Assembly: GCF_033304615.1 (NCBI RefSeq)
Contig: NZ_CP129118.1
Location: forward strand, 1,236,001 to 1,300,000
Direction of reading: 5' to 3'
Length of the DNA stretch: 64,000 bases
Source: Sporosarcina oncorhynchi
GTDB lineage: Bacteria; Bacillota; Bacilli; Bacillales_A; Planococcaceae
Of the stretch, positions 18,936 through 27,525 are shown one piece after another; position 1 is the first letter of the stretch, and each line of letters starts with the position of its first letter. The position numbers and the translations under genes were made by a program. Below the pieces are notes generated by a model. That model saw only the letters and a list, made by a program, of their open reading frames with translations. It did not search any database and had not been told where the DNA came from.

Positions 18936-19083
18936 GGTTATTTAGAAAATCTATCACAAGGTATTTAGCATAAAGTAATTGCCTTGCTGTTGTGCGCATA
19001 CCCTCCGTACTGCTAATTCTCCCGCGTATGCTAAGGGAGAGGGATTTGGAGATTCCTTGCTAATTGAAGTACCGGAGGGGGGA

Positions 19084-19275
19084 ATGGACATGTTGTTTTA
19101 TGAAGATGAGATACGGAAAGTAAGTAAAATTGTCGGTCCCGATGGATGGAGCACGATGCGATTGCAAGATCCGCGTGTAAATGGTCAATTACGCAAAGAT
19201 CAGATGACGAGGGAAGCAGAAGCGAAGAACGTAGCTCATCGTCGAAAACGTTTATTAAACGGTTATGACTGGTGA
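19084..19275 (+). CDS. Small basic protein, unknown
   Basis: A 63-residue protein, strongly charged, starting MDMLFYEDEIRKVSKIVGPDG and ending in RREKxL-like basic residues (AHRRKRLLNGYDW). The very strong ribosome site GGAGGGGGG (19074-19082) just before two in-frame ATG codons (19084, 19090) supports real translation; the second ATG is equally possible. I do not recognise the family. No membrane segment or cysteine is present. It lies alone between trhO and the EAL gene, with a bidirectional terminator after it. Confidence 0.6.
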   Translation: MDMLFYEDEIRKVSKIVGPDGWSTMRLQDPRVNGQLRKDQMTREAEAKNVAHRRKRLLNGYDW

Positions 19276-19314
19276 ATTCATACAGCATAAATGATTTCTC
19301 CTAATAAAGTACTA

Positions 19315-19357
19315 AAAAAGCGGCGAATCGTTCACTAGGAACGATTCGCCGCTTTTT
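19315..19357. terminator. Bidirectional terminator
   Basis: A perfect 18-bp inverted repeat, AAAAAGCGGCGAATCGTT and its complement, around CACTAGG. It serves the small gene on the plus strand and the EAL gene on the minus strand. Confidence 0.93.
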
Positions 19358-19359
19358 AC

Positions 19360-20088
19360 TCATTGTACAAATTCAATTCTAGACTGTTTGAGAAGAGGCA
19401 GTACCTCAGTAGGAGGTAGTGGTTTAGAATAGAAGAAACCTTGTACATAATTACAGTTTTCCTTTTTTAACCATTCGACTTCTTCGTATTGTTCGACGCC
19501 TTCCATCAGTACCTGGAACTTCAAATTATGTCCAAGTTGAATGATTGAGCGTACAATCGCTTCTTGTTCGACATCTCCAAGGACGTTTTGTAAAAAAGAA
19601 CGATCAATTTTTAGTGTGTTAATCGGAAGTTGTTTTAAAACACTGAAAGACGAATAACCTGTTCCAAAGTCGTCCAGTGAAATTTGAATGCCAAGGTTTC
19701 TAATTTGATTTAAAACCTTATTCGTTTTTTCTTCAAATCTGAAAGAGGAGGACTCTGTTATTTCTAATTCTAAATACTGTGGGTCCATATTGGTTTCTTC
19801 TAAAATCTTCACTAACGATGAATAAAAGTCATCCTTTGTCAATTGAATCGGTGAGATATTCACTGCGACAACGGGGCGGATTTTGTGCTTCACATTCCAG
19901 TGGACCCATTGCAAACATGCTTCTTTTACTACCCAATCGCCAAACTTATGGATAAAACCTTTCTCTTCCGCTATTGGGATGAATTCAACAGGTGAGACAG
20001 AACCGAAAACGGGGTGCTGCCATCGTAACAGAGCTTCCACTCCATCAATACTACCTGATTGTAATTTTACTTTTGGCTGATAATGCAA
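19360..20088 (-). CDS. EAL-domain c-di-GMP phosphodiesterase fragment
   Basis: About 242 residues forming a complete EAL domain: YQPKV, EALLRWQHP, ITESS, DDFGTGYSSFSVL and a late GVEQYEEVEWL...QGFFYSKPL. All metal and catalytic motifs look intact, so it could hydrolyse cyclic di-GMP. It begins in the same reading frame immediately after the TAG (20089-20091) that ends the MHYT-GGDEF reading frame; TTG 20088 is the first possible start, with GGTGAG about 6 nt before it. It is therefore either the separated tail of one disrupted MHYT-GGDEF-EAL gene or a translationally coupled second gene. Confidence 0.75.
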   Translation of the reverse strand: MHYQPKVKLQSGSIDGVEALLRWQHPVFGSVSPVEFIPIAEEKGFIHKFGDWVVKEACLQWVHWNVKHKIRPVVAVNISPIQLTKDDFYSSLVKILEETNMDPQYLELEITESSSFRFEEKTNKVLNQIRNLGIQISLDDFGTGYSSFSVLKQLPINTLKIDRSFLQNVLGDVEQEAIVRSIIQLGHNLKFQVLMEGVEQYEEVEWLKKENCNYVQGFFYSKPLPPTEVLPLLKQSRIEFVQ

Positions 20089-21717
20089 CTACAACTCACC
20101 ATTTTCAATGGCCGTTGATAGTGCATTTTCGATTTGCAACATCCGGTAATGCTTTTCTTGGAGTATGAAGTTAAATGCAGTTGTTTGGTTTTTACCATTC
20201 TTTTTAGATTCTAACATTGCCCAATCGGCAAATTGTATCAATTCGGCAGTAGTAGATGCTTCATTGGGATACGTACAAGTTCCTGCGCTTACTGTTATCG
20301 TGCTGCTTAATCGATTTAGTATAATTGGATTTCGGATTGCAGTGATCGTATTCTCTGCAATTGTCTGGATTTTTTGTACCCGATCACCTTTAACGAGTAT
20401 GACAAACTCATCACCTTCGACTCTCGCCAGAAAATCATCAGTTTCTAAAGTTGCTAGTAATTTGTCGGATACAATTTTCAATAACTGATCCCCAACATCA
20501 TGTCCCAATGTGTCATTGGTGAACTTCATTCGATCAATATTAAGTTTGATACACCCAATTGCTGCTGATGATCTATTCCACTCATCTAGAATTATGTGCA
20601 ATTTATGGCGGTTAGGCAAGTTAGTAAGCGGATCGTGATAGGCCATAAATGTAATTTGCTGCTCTCTTAAAATTCTTTCCGTTATGTCACTGATGAACCA
20701 TAAATAATGATTCATCTCTTCATCAAGAACAGGTCTGCGTTTTACGTCAAAGATAATCTTCTCAATTTCAATCTGCCGATTTAGGCTTTCTCCGGAACCA
20801 ATTGAAAAGTCAGGATGATAGTTAGCTATGCTCGGGTAATGTTTTTCAATTCCTGCATCTCTCATCAATTGCTGGAAAGTTGAATTAGTATGGAGAATCA
20901 TTCCATGCTGATCCGTTATAACAATTCCGTCAGCGACTGAATCCAGGAGTATGTTTTGAACTAGTCCTCGTTTCCGCCACATACGATCGAATGTAATGGT
21001 AAAGAAAAATAGAGTGAACATGAGTAGTGTCACACCCGCTACAATCCATGCTAGGAGAGTTGAATTCATAGTTGCTCTAAAATCTTCAATCTCCCGACTG
21101 TTTGAAAAGTCTGCTGCCGCCATTCCGGTATAATGCATACCTGTAATAGCAATCGCCATAATCAATGAAAAAACGACTTTTAATTTCCAAGACATTTTTT
21201 TACGTGCATAAGGAGATAGAAAACCAATCCATAACGCGGCCCAAGAAGCAAAAATTGCGATGGCTACTGAAATGAAGAATAATAATGGATTATATGTAAT
21301 AACAATGGGGTTAATGGCGATCATGCCTACGTAATGCATGGATGCAATCCCGGCACCCATTAATAATCCTGCGAGCAGGAAACGTTGTATACAATAATCT
21401 TTTGTTGCGAGCAGATAAAAGCCTGCATAACAACCGATAATCGCTATAAAGACTGAAATGATCACGAGCGTTGTATTATAAAATACAGGGACAGGAAAAT
21501 GGTAAGATAACATAGCGATGAAATGCATTGACCATATACCTGTCCCGAGTGTCGCGCCTCCGGATATCAGCCAGAAAAACTTTGCGTTACGACCGGAAGC
21601 AGAAACTCTTTTCGCAAGATCAATTGAAGCATAAGCTGAAATTGTCGCTATGAGATAGGAGAGGATAACCAGATAGGGATTATGATAAGCGTGCATTTCT
21701 AAAATTGAATGATCCAC
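20089..21717 (-). CDS. MHYT-PAS-GGDEF membrane protein, truncated before its EAL domain
   Basis: Seven N-terminal membrane helices contain the three MHYT motifs (MHFIAML, MHYVGMI, MHYTGMA), thought to sense a small ligand such as O2, CO or NO through bound metal. A PAS-like region (SVADGIVITDQHGMILHTNS) and a GGDEF domain follow (HDPLTNLPNRH; signature EGDEF instead of GGDEF; the RxxD inhibitory site is ETDD). The frame ends ...STAIENGEL, exactly where such proteins normally run into an EAL domain, because of an in-frame TAG. The ORF reaches GTG 21726, but GAGGTG there is the likely ribosome site, so GTG 21717 is chosen. Confidence 0.85.
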   Translation of the reverse strand: MDHSILEMHAYHNPYLVILSYLIATISAYASIDLAKRVSASGRNAKFFWLISGGATLGTGIWSMHFIAMLSYHFPVPVFYNTTLVIISVFIAIIGCYAGFYLLATKDYCIQRFLLAGLLMGAGIASMHYVGMIAINPIVITYNPLLFFISVAIAIFASWAALWIGFLSPYARKKMSWKLKVVFSLIMAIAITGMHYTGMAAADFSNSREIEDFRATMNSTLLAWIVAGVTLLMFTLFFFTITFDRMWRKRGLVQNILLDSVADGIVITDQHGMILHTNSTFQQLMRDAGIEKHYPSIANYHPDFSIGSGESLNRQIEIEKIIFDVKRRPVLDEEMNHYLWFISDITERILREQQITFMAYHDPLTNLPNRHKLHIILDEWNRSSAAIGCIKLNIDRMKFTNDTLGHDVGDQLLKIVSDKLLATLETDDFLARVEGDEFVILVKGDRVQKIQTIAENTITAIRNPIILNRLSSTITVSAGTCTYPNEASTTAELIQFADWAMLESKKNGKNQTTAFNFILQEKHYRMLQIENALSTAIENGEL

Positions 21718-21934
21718 TTCTGACACCTCTGAATTTATTGTATACAGTGTATATCGGTTTAAATGAAGTGAATATAAGTTAAGAAACTACACAACCAATT
21801 TCAAATAGAATAAAGATTGCAAAACAACTCGCTTTGTCTAATAAAGTATTCGGACATTGCATTTAATATGGTTCAGCTATATTGGAAAATGGTATACTAC
21901 TCTCATTGACACACTAATTGGAGGATCAACAGTT

Positions 21935-22744
21935 ATGGAATGGAAAAATATTTATCGTGGATTCTTAATGGGAGTCAGCGATTTGATTCCAGGTGTAAGT
22001 GGCGGAACAATTGCGTTCCTTCTTGGTATATATGATCGGTTATTAACATCGATCAGCGGTTTTTTCAGCCGTGAATGGAAAAAGCATCTTGGTTTTTTAG
22101 TCCCCTTGGCAATTGGGATGGGTATTACAATTGTAGTTTTTAGCCGAGTCATCGACTATTTATTGAAAAACTATGAACAACCGACACATTTCTTCTTTAT
22201 CGGTTTAATCATCGGTGTCATTCCGTTCATTACCAAACAGGCGGGTGTGAAGAAAAACTTCAAAATTGGCCATTTTCTATTGCTCTTTGTTGTGGCTGTA
22301 GCGTTGGCAACGACAAATTTCATCAAACCTGTCGACGTGACAGTGATTACAACATTGAGTTTTCAAAATGCGCTAGGATTGTTTTTTGCTGGTTGGCTCG
22401 GAAGTATGGCGATGCTTTTGCCTGGAGTGAGCGGTTCTTTTATCCTGTTATTGCTTGGCGTCTATGCAACTGTGATAAATGCGTTATCGACGTTTAATTT
22501 GCCGATTATCATCACTGTCGGGGCAGGAGTGGCGGTTGGGTTTATCGTTAGTAGCAAGGCGATTCATTATTTGTTGACCCATTATACACACAGCATGTTT
22601 GCTGTTATCATAGGCCTCATTATTGGCTCAATTGTTGTCATTTATCCAGGATTGCCGGAAAGCGGAACGCCATTTGTCATGAGCATCATTGCATTGATTA
22701 TGGGACTTATCGTTGCCAACATGTTCGACAATGTTAAACAGTAA
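21935..22744 (+). CDS. DUF368 undecaprenyl-phosphate translocase family protein
   Basis: A 269-residue membrane protein with about eight to nine helices and the duplicated DUF368 motifs MGVSDLIPGVSGGTIAFLLG and AMLLPGVSGSFILLLLG. DUF368 proteins (PopT) were shown to return undecaprenyl phosphate, the carrier lipid of cell-wall synthesis, across the membrane, in parallel with DedA proteins (UptA). The ORF extends to 21857, but GGAGG (21920-21924) lies 10 nt before ATG 21935. A DedA gene occurs 2.8 kb downstream. Confidence 0.88.
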   Translation: MEWKNIYRGFLMGVSDLIPGVSGGTIAFLLGIYDRLLTSISGFFSREWKKHLGFLVPLAIGMGITIVVFSRVIDYLLKNYEQPTHFFFIGLIIGVIPFITKQAGVKKNFKIGHFLLLFVVAVALATTNFIKPVDVTVITTLSFQNALGLFFAGWLGSMAMLLPGVSGSFILLLLGVYATVINALSTFNLPIIITVGAGVAVGFIVSSKAIHYLLTHYTHSMFAVIIGLIIGSIVVIYPGLPESGTPFVMSIIALIMGLIVANMFDNVKQ

Positions 22745-22753
22745 GCGTTTAAC

Positions 22754-23095
22754 TCATCTGAATGCAGCGATAATGACAACCCAGTAGATATGCAAGCTAA
22801 GAACGAATAAGTAAAGTATGAGAGAGAAAATGGTCATCTGCCTAATAACTGTAGAGGGTTTCATGAAATATACCATTATCAACAGGGAAGTCGGCAGTAG
22901 AATCTTAAACGCATAAAATCCGATGATACTCCAGTTGTAAATGAGGCTCATGAATGGGTTTGCTTCTTGTATGTGACCTTGACGAATACCAAAATCCGTG
23001 AAAAATGTATCGATTACACATAGGCATACGAGAAGAAAGCATGAATGCACCATTGTATTCTTCCTTACGGGTTGTGCTGTGTTGACAGTTTCCAA
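22754..23095 (-). CDS. Small membrane protein, DUF5658-like
   Basis: About 113 residues with three to four hydrophobic segments and the pattern VIDTFFTDFGIRQGHIQEANPFM, which resembles DUF5658 (D..T..G...G...E.NP). Function unknown. The ORF runs to 23164, but the first 23 codons look untranslated: TTGACA lies within them, and GGAG precedes TTG 23095 by about 10 nt, giving a start M-ETVNTAQPV. Start choice is uncertain. It is convergent with the DUF368 gene, with only 9 nt between stops. Confidence 0.6.
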   Translation of the reverse strand: METVNTAQPVRKNTMVHSCFLLVCLCVIDTFFTDFGIRQGHIQEANPFMSLIYNWSIIGFYAFKILLPTSLLIMVYFMKPSTVIRQMTIFSLILYLFVLSLHIYWVVIIAAFR

Positions 23096-23180
23096 GAAAT
23101 CACACTCCAGACATATTAATACGTATGTCAAATAGGATATGGAGTTTTGTCCTTGTTTATTCAATCTGTTACAACCAAAT

Positions 23181-23216
23181 AGAAACGCCGACGAATTTTC
23201 GTCGGCGTTTCTTATT
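23181..23216. terminator. Terminator of katA
   Basis: AGAAACGCCGACGAA / TTCGTCGGCGTTTCT, 15-bp stem with a 2-nt loop centre. It is weakly T-rich on the plus side. It lies directly after the katA stop on the minus strand. Confidence 0.8.
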
Positions 23217-23218
23217 TA

Positions 23219-24700
23219 TTATTCGGGAAAGACATCGTTCATAGGGATATTCAATGCGGCTGCTACACCTTCACCGTAGGCAGGGTCTGCCAGGAAACAA
23301 TGTTTGATATGACGGTGCTTAATGTGATCCGGAGCATCTGCCATATTACGGGCTGTGTTGCCGAATAGCACTTCTTTTTGAGCATCATCCATCAAGTTGA
23401 ATAGTTTTCCAGGTTGTGTGTAGTAATCATTATCGTCTTCGCGGAAATCCCAATGGGCCGCATCATCGTAAATTTTTAAAGGCGGTTCTTTGAAATCTGG
23501 TTGCTCTTTCCATTCACCGTAGCTGTTTGGCTCGTATGGCGTTCTGCTTCCGTGGTTGCCGTCTACACGCATTGCACCATCTCTATGGAAGCTATGGAAC
23601 GGACATTTCGGAGCGTTGACAGGAATCTGATGATGATTGACGCCAAGACGATAGCGTTGTGCATCGCCGTAAGAGAACAATCTTGCCTGCAACATTTTGT
23701 CAGGTGAGAAACCGATGCCCGGTACGATAGCAGCAGGTGTGAATGCAGCCTGCTCAACTTCAGCGAAATAGTTTTCAGGATTGCGGTTCAATTCGAATTC
23801 GCCAACTTCAATAAGAGGGAAGTCACCTTTGTACCAAACTTTTGTTAAGTCGAACGGATTATAAGGCATGTTCAGCGCTTGCTCTTCAGTCATCACTTGG
23901 ATGTACATCTTCCATTTAGGGAAGTTGCCGTTATCGATACTTTCCAACAAGTCTCTTTGGTGGGTTTCACGATCTGAACCGATCAAATCAGTCGCTTCAG
24001 CATCCGTCAGGTTTTCTATTCCTTGTTGGGAACGGAAATGGAACTTGACCCACACTCGTTCATTCGCAGCATTAATCATGCTGTACGTATGGCTACCAAA
24101 TCCGTGCATATGACGATATGTCGAAGGTATACCACGGTCACTCATAACGATAGTGACCTGATGCAAAGCTTCGGGAAGGGATGTCCAGAAATCCCAGTTG
24201 TTTGTAGCGCTTCTCATATTTGTACGGGGATCACGCTTGACGGCGTGATTCAAATCAGGGAACTGCAACGGATCACGGAAGAAGAATACGGGTGTGTTAT
24301 TTCCAACCATATCCCAGTTTCCTTCTTCGGTATAGAATTTAAGGGAGAATCCTCTAATATCACGTTCAGCGTCAGCTGCACCGCGTTCTCCTGCAACAGT
24401 GGAAAATCGTGCGAATAATTCCGTCTGTTTGCCGACTTCAGAAAACAGTTTCGCTCTAGTATATTGTGTAATGTCATTTGTTACGGTAAAAGTACCATAA
24501 GCCCCGGACCCTTTTGCGTGCATCCGTCTTTCTGGAATGACTTCACGATCGAAATGGGCAAGTTTTTCAATAAGCCACACGTCCTGCAAGAGAACCGGGC
24601 CTCTTGGACCTGCTGTCATGGAATTTTGGTTATCTACTACAGGAGCGCCTGCGGCTGTAGTCAATTTGTTTTGAGAATGATTATTATTATTATTCGTCAT
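23219..24700 (-). CDS. katA: Monofunctional heme catalase
   Basis: 493-residue clade-3-like small-subunit catalase that converts H2O2 to water and oxygen. The distal histidine lies in [14 protein letters not shown], the distal asparagine in [11 protein letters not shown], and the proximal heme tyrosine in [14 protein letters not shown]. Length and motifs are complete. ATG 24700 follows TAGGAGG by about 7 nt. The N-terminus is unusually rich in asparagine. A Per box-like site upstream suggests peroxide induction through PerR. Confidence 0.95.
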   Translation of the reverse strand: MTNNNNNHSQNKLTTAAGAPVVDNQNSMTAGPRGPVLLQDVWLIEKLAHFDREVIPERRMHAKGSGAYGTFTVTNDITQYTRAKLFSEVGKQTELFARFSTVAGERGAADAERDIRGFSLKFYTEEGNWDMVGNNTPVFFFRDPLQFPDLNHAVKRDPRTNMRSATNNWDFWTSLPEALHQVTIVMSDRGIPSTYRHMHGFGSHTYSMINAANERVWVKFHFRSQQGIENLTDAEATDLIGSDRETHQRDLLESIDNGNFPKWKMYIQVMTEEQALNMPYNPFDLTKVWYKGDFPLIEVGEFELNRNPENYFAEVEQAAFTPAAIVPGIGFSPDKMLQARLFSYGDAQRYRLGVNHHQIPVNAPKCPFHSFHRDGAMRVDGNHGSRTPYEPNSYGEWKEQPDFKEPPLKIYDDAAHWDFREDDNDYYTQPGKLFNLMDDAQKEVLFGNTARNMADAPDHIKHRHIKHCFLADPAYGEGVAAALNIPMNDVFPE

Positions 24701-24743
24701 TGATATGCCTCCTACTAGTTATATTCTGTTATCTACACTACTA

Positions 24744-24794
24744 ATTATACCATAGGCGTTTATTGAATACTAGCCTTATTTATAATTATTATTG
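24744..24794 (-). promoter_or_regulatory. katA promoter region with Per box-like site
   Basis: A perfect TATAAT -10 on the minus strand (plus 24744-24749) lies 44 nt before katA. Farther upstream, TTATAATTATTATTG (24780-24794) matches the PerR consensus TTATAATTATTATAA at 13 of 15 positions. In Bacillus, PerR represses katA until peroxide oxidises it. The rest of the gap (to 25020) holds only AT-rich DNA and the dedA terminator. Confidence 0.6.
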
Positions 24795-24973
24795 ATAAGT
24801 AATCAATATCGTTTAAGAAAGATATTAAACTGTGTGCACTTTAAAAAGAATAATATATAGTGAAACTATTTATAGAATTGGTATTGAAGTCTTAGAATTC
24901 AGTATACACAATTTATTGGAGATGAAAAAGTATAACGATTATTCTGTTGTTGGGTACATCTTCTGTAAATCTA

Positions 24974-25023
24974 AAAAAGAGTGCCGCATTTGTGAATAAA
25001 TCACATTCGCGGCACTCTTTTTA
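24974..25023 (-). terminator. Terminator of the psd-dedA unit
   Basis: AAAAAGAGTGCCGC pairs with GCGGCACTCTTTTT, with a second TGTGA/TCACA helix inside. Both sides are A/T-tailed; it ends the minus-strand unit. Confidence 0.88.
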
Positions 25024-25506
25024 AAACGGTAGTTTCATAAGGTATCCAATTGACAGGAATGTTATTGAAGAAATAAAGGTGCCGATTGCTGCAAATAGCA
25101 GATATCTGCGTATACCCATACCTGAACTTCCCGACAGATAGCAAACGAGATGGCGCATGCCTGGTACAAAGTAACCGAGAGTGACAGCCCAAGAGCCGTA
25201 TTTGTCAAACCAGTTGTCAACACGTTGAAGCCGTTTAGGCGACAAGCTTATCCATTTCCCGTATTTCATGAGGAGAGGTTTTCCAACGGTGCGTCCGATA
25301 GTATAAGTGAATATCGTACCGGTCATAACACCAAGGACAGTTATGATAGCAGATAACTGATAGTTAAGTGCGCCGGTCGAAGATAAGTGACCGATGAACG
25401 CCACGACGATTTCGTCAGGCAAGGGTACTCCGAAAATACCAAGTGCAAGAAAAAAGAACACAGCAAAGTACCCGTAATGTACAACAAACTCTTGAAAATG
25501 GTACAT
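25021..25506 (-). CDS. DedA-family membrane protein
   Basis: 161 residues with four to five membrane segments and the DedA motifs GVPLPDE (near residue 28) and YFVPGMRH (near 113). DedA proteins such as UptA flip undecaprenyl phosphate; others act on phosphatidylethanolamine or are needed for membrane homeostasis. At 161 residues it is shorter than the usual 195-220. It lies 15 nt downstream of psd, so they are cotranscribed. In B. subtilis a DedA gene (ybfM) sits between pssA and psd, so this is a conserved phospholipid cluster. Confidence 0.85.
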   Translation of the reverse strand: MYHFQEFVVHYGYFAVFFFLALGIFGVPLPDEIVVAFIGHLSSTGALNYQLSAIITVLGVMTGTIFTYTIGRTVGKPLLMKYGKWISLSPKRLQRVDNWFDKYGSWAVTLGYFVPGMRHLVCYLSGSSGMGIRRYLLFAAIGTFISSITFLSIGYLMKLPF

Positions 25507-25521
25507 TTCAACCCCTCAATC

Positions 25522-26334
25522 TTAGCTAGTAGTTTGAATTTCTCCGAAGTCATGGGGTGTCAGCCATTCTCCAACCGATTGTCCCACTACGACTTCACTG
25601 TCTGAATGTACAGTCGGTTTGAAGGAATCGTTTTTCTCTATTAAAAGGATGACAGTTGAACCGAACGAGAAATGTCCAAACTCATCACCTTTTGTGCAGA
25701 CTGTTGAAGAGTCATTAATATGGATGCTGTTCACATTTAATGCTCCGACTTTGATCATTGCAATTTTACCATGTTTAGAATTGATTTCGGAGATTATCCG
25801 ATAATTTGTTTCAAATGGACGATCTCCATAATTTAAACCAAGATTATTAACAGGATAGGAAGTGCTGCCAAGCGCATACCTGTTCATTAATTGACCGTCA
25901 ACCGGATAGTGAAAGTGATGATAATGACTGGGAGAAAGATAAAAAATATAAAAGAATCCATCTTTATAGGGATTTGCTCTCTTTTCATCTCCCATAATTT
26001 GTTTTATACTATAAGAATGATCCTTTATGAAAAAGGTCTGATCGTCTTTGATTTTGCCAGCCGCATTAATATGTCCATCTACTGGTGAACTCAGTTGCGT
26101 CGGATCTATGTTAATTGCCCGTGAACCTTCTTTCAAGTTTCGCGTAAAATAAGCTTGTAAGCTTTCGTAATGACTGATTGGAAATTCCGCTTCCTCTTCA
26201 TTAATACGATATGTTCTAGAGAATGGTTTTATAAGCTTGCGGCTTACTGTTGAACTTGTAATTGTTTTTAAGATGGAAGAGGAAACCGGATGTCCGGTCA
26301 ATTCCGTAAAGTATTTGAATACTGTTTTTCTCAT
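25522..26334 (-). CDS. psd: Phosphatidylserine decarboxylase proenzyme
   Basis: 270 residues; converts phosphatidylserine to phosphatidylethanolamine at the membrane. Motifs include SPVDGHI (aspartate of the triad), FYLSPSHYHHFHYPVDG (histidines) and HFSFGSTVILL, whose Gly-Ser bond is the self-cleavage site that makes the pyruvoyl cofactor. Complete family length. ATG 26334 follows TAGGAGA. Divergent from pssA, which makes its substrate; dedA follows in the same unit. Confidence 0.94.
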   Translation of the reverse strand: MRKTVFKYFTELTGHPVSSSILKTITSSTVSRKLIKPFSRTYRINEEEAEFPISHYESLQAYFTRNLKEGSRAINIDPTQLSSPVDGHINAAGKIKDDQTFFIKDHSYSIKQIMGDEKRANPYKDGFFYIFYLSPSHYHHFHYPVDGQLMNRYALGSTSYPVNNLGLNYGDRPFETNYRIISEINSKHGKIAMIKVGALNVNSIHINDSSTVCTKGDEFGHFSFGSTVILLIEKNDSFKPTVHSDSEVVVGQSVGEWLTPHDFGEIQTTS

Positions 26335-26388
26335 TTTTACTGTCTCCTATGCTTTGAATAAAATTCCCTATAAAACGGAGGAATCATT

Positions 26389-26922
26389 ATGTTTTTATCG
26401 AGATACTTGGATTATACTAAATTCAAGGCACAATTAGCTAATGCAATTACTTTAACGAATTTGAGTTTCGGTATTATCGCTATCATTCTTATTTCGCAAA
26501 ATCTTGCCCATATGAGCCTGGTCTTCATATTTTTAGCCGCATTATTCGACCGTTTTGATGGTATGGTAGCAAGGCATTTCCATGCTGAATCACAGTTCGG
26601 TAAAGAATTGGACTCTCTAAGTGATCTTATATCATTCGGTGTCGCTCCTGCACTGTTAATCTACACGATTGATTTGGCAGAGATGTTGTGGGTGGGAATT
26701 GCAGCCACTATCTTCTTCATCGCGGCAGGTGCTGTACGACTTGCGCGGTATAATGTGAAGGAATTTGACGGCGTTTTTTACGGTTTGCCGATTACAGCGG
26801 CAGGCGTTGTGCTCACGTTGATGTACTTCCTAAGCCCGTATGTCGGCCCACCGTTTTTCGTCATCGCAATGGTCATTCTTGGTCTAGCGATGGTGAGTAA
26901 TATCCGTATATCAAAAGTTTAA
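26389..26922 (+). CDS. pssA: CDP-diacylglycerol--serine O-phosphatidyltransferase
   Basis: 177 residues with five to six membrane helices. The CDP-alcohol phosphotransferase signature D-G-x2-A-R-x8-G-x3-D-x3-D is seen as DGMVARHFHAESQFGKELDS followed by LSD. It makes phosphatidylserine from CDP-diacylglycerol and serine. ATG 26389 follows ACGGAGGA. It is divergent from psd with 54 nt between, which must hold both promoters; the two consecutive steps to phosphatidylethanolamine are encoded side by side. Confidence 0.94.
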   Translation: MFLSRYLDYTKFKAQLANAITLTNLSFGIIAIILISQNLAHMSLVFIFLAALFDRFDGMVARHFHAESQFGKELDSLSDLISFGVAPALLIYTIDLAEMLWVGIAATIFFIAAGAVRLARYNVKEFDGVFYGLPITAAGVVLTLMYFLSPYVGPPFFVIAMVILGLAMVSNIRISKV

Positions 26923-26943
26923 GTGTGTATCATAAGTGACGAT

Positions 26944-26974
26944 GGCTCCCGTGAAAGATATCGGGAGCTTTTTT
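26944..26974 (+). terminator. Terminator after pssA
   Basis: GCTCCCG / CGGGAGC with a 10-nt loop and T6. Confidence 0.88.
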
Positions 26975-27051
26975 CATGGTATTCACTTGGTCACAGGGAC
27001 AAATCTCTGTTATTCTATATGAAAGAGTTAAAATGAAAGGTTGGGTTATTC

Positions 27052-27465
27052 ATGTCAGGTCCAGCATTAAAACAACTTCACGCACATCGTTCAATTCATG
27101 AAGGTGGTCTGTCAGGGGCAGTCACTAAAACTGAACTGATGATTGAATTCTTGCAAGAAGGAGATATGAAATCCGCTGATCGCGCTGCGGATGAATTGAT
27201 CGAGTATTGGAAGTCACGTGTCATTAGTCACGCTGATGCAGAAGAAGAAGGACTCTATTTAGATATCAAAAAAGAGAATCCGGAACTTGAAACAGCAATC
27301 ATTCAATTGACAAGAGATCATGACCTAATCAGAATCATAGTGAAAGATATTGAAGAACTTCGGGAAACCGAAAAAATAAGCCCGACTGTCCTACAGAAGT
27401 TTTATGCACTTTTAGTTGTCAATGAAGTACATAGCCGGGATGAAGAACGGTTGTTATTGGAATAA
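27052..27465 (+). CDS. Hemerythrin-domain protein
   Basis: 137-residue helical protein with the HHE cation-binding pattern: HAHRSIHEGG near the N-terminus, HADAEEEGLY in the middle, TRDHDLI and a late NEVHSRDEERLLL. Such domains carry a di-iron centre that binds oxygen or senses or repairs under oxidative and nitrosative stress. The specific role is unknown. It lies between pssA and recQ with its own terminator. Confidence 0.82.
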   Translation: MSGPALKQLHAHRSIHEGGLSGAVTKTELMIEFLQEGDMKSADRAADELIEYWKSRVISHADAEEEGLYLDIKKENPELETAIIQLTRDHDLIRIIVKDIEELRETEKISPTVLQKFYALLVVNEVHSRDEERLLLE

Positions 27466-27474
27466 CGTCTTCAG

Positions 27475-27496
27475 AAGCACCCTGCAAGGTGCTTTT
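27475..27496 (+). terminator. Terminator after the hemerythrin gene
   Basis: AAGCACC / GGTGCTT, loop CTGCAA, then T's; short but GC-rich. Confidence 0.75.
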
Positions 27497-27525
27497 TTGA
27501 TCGATATAAACGAAAGACGAATGAG

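Noticed and set aside
20089-20091. TAG read as pyrrolysine or another recoded residue
   Set aside because: No recoding gene or signal is visible here, and the substituted position is not conserved; simple nonsense mutation or reinitiation is more likely.
24923-25000. 25-codon ORF upstream of the dedA terminator
   Set aside because: GGAG is directly next to the ATG and the frame runs into the terminator hairpin.
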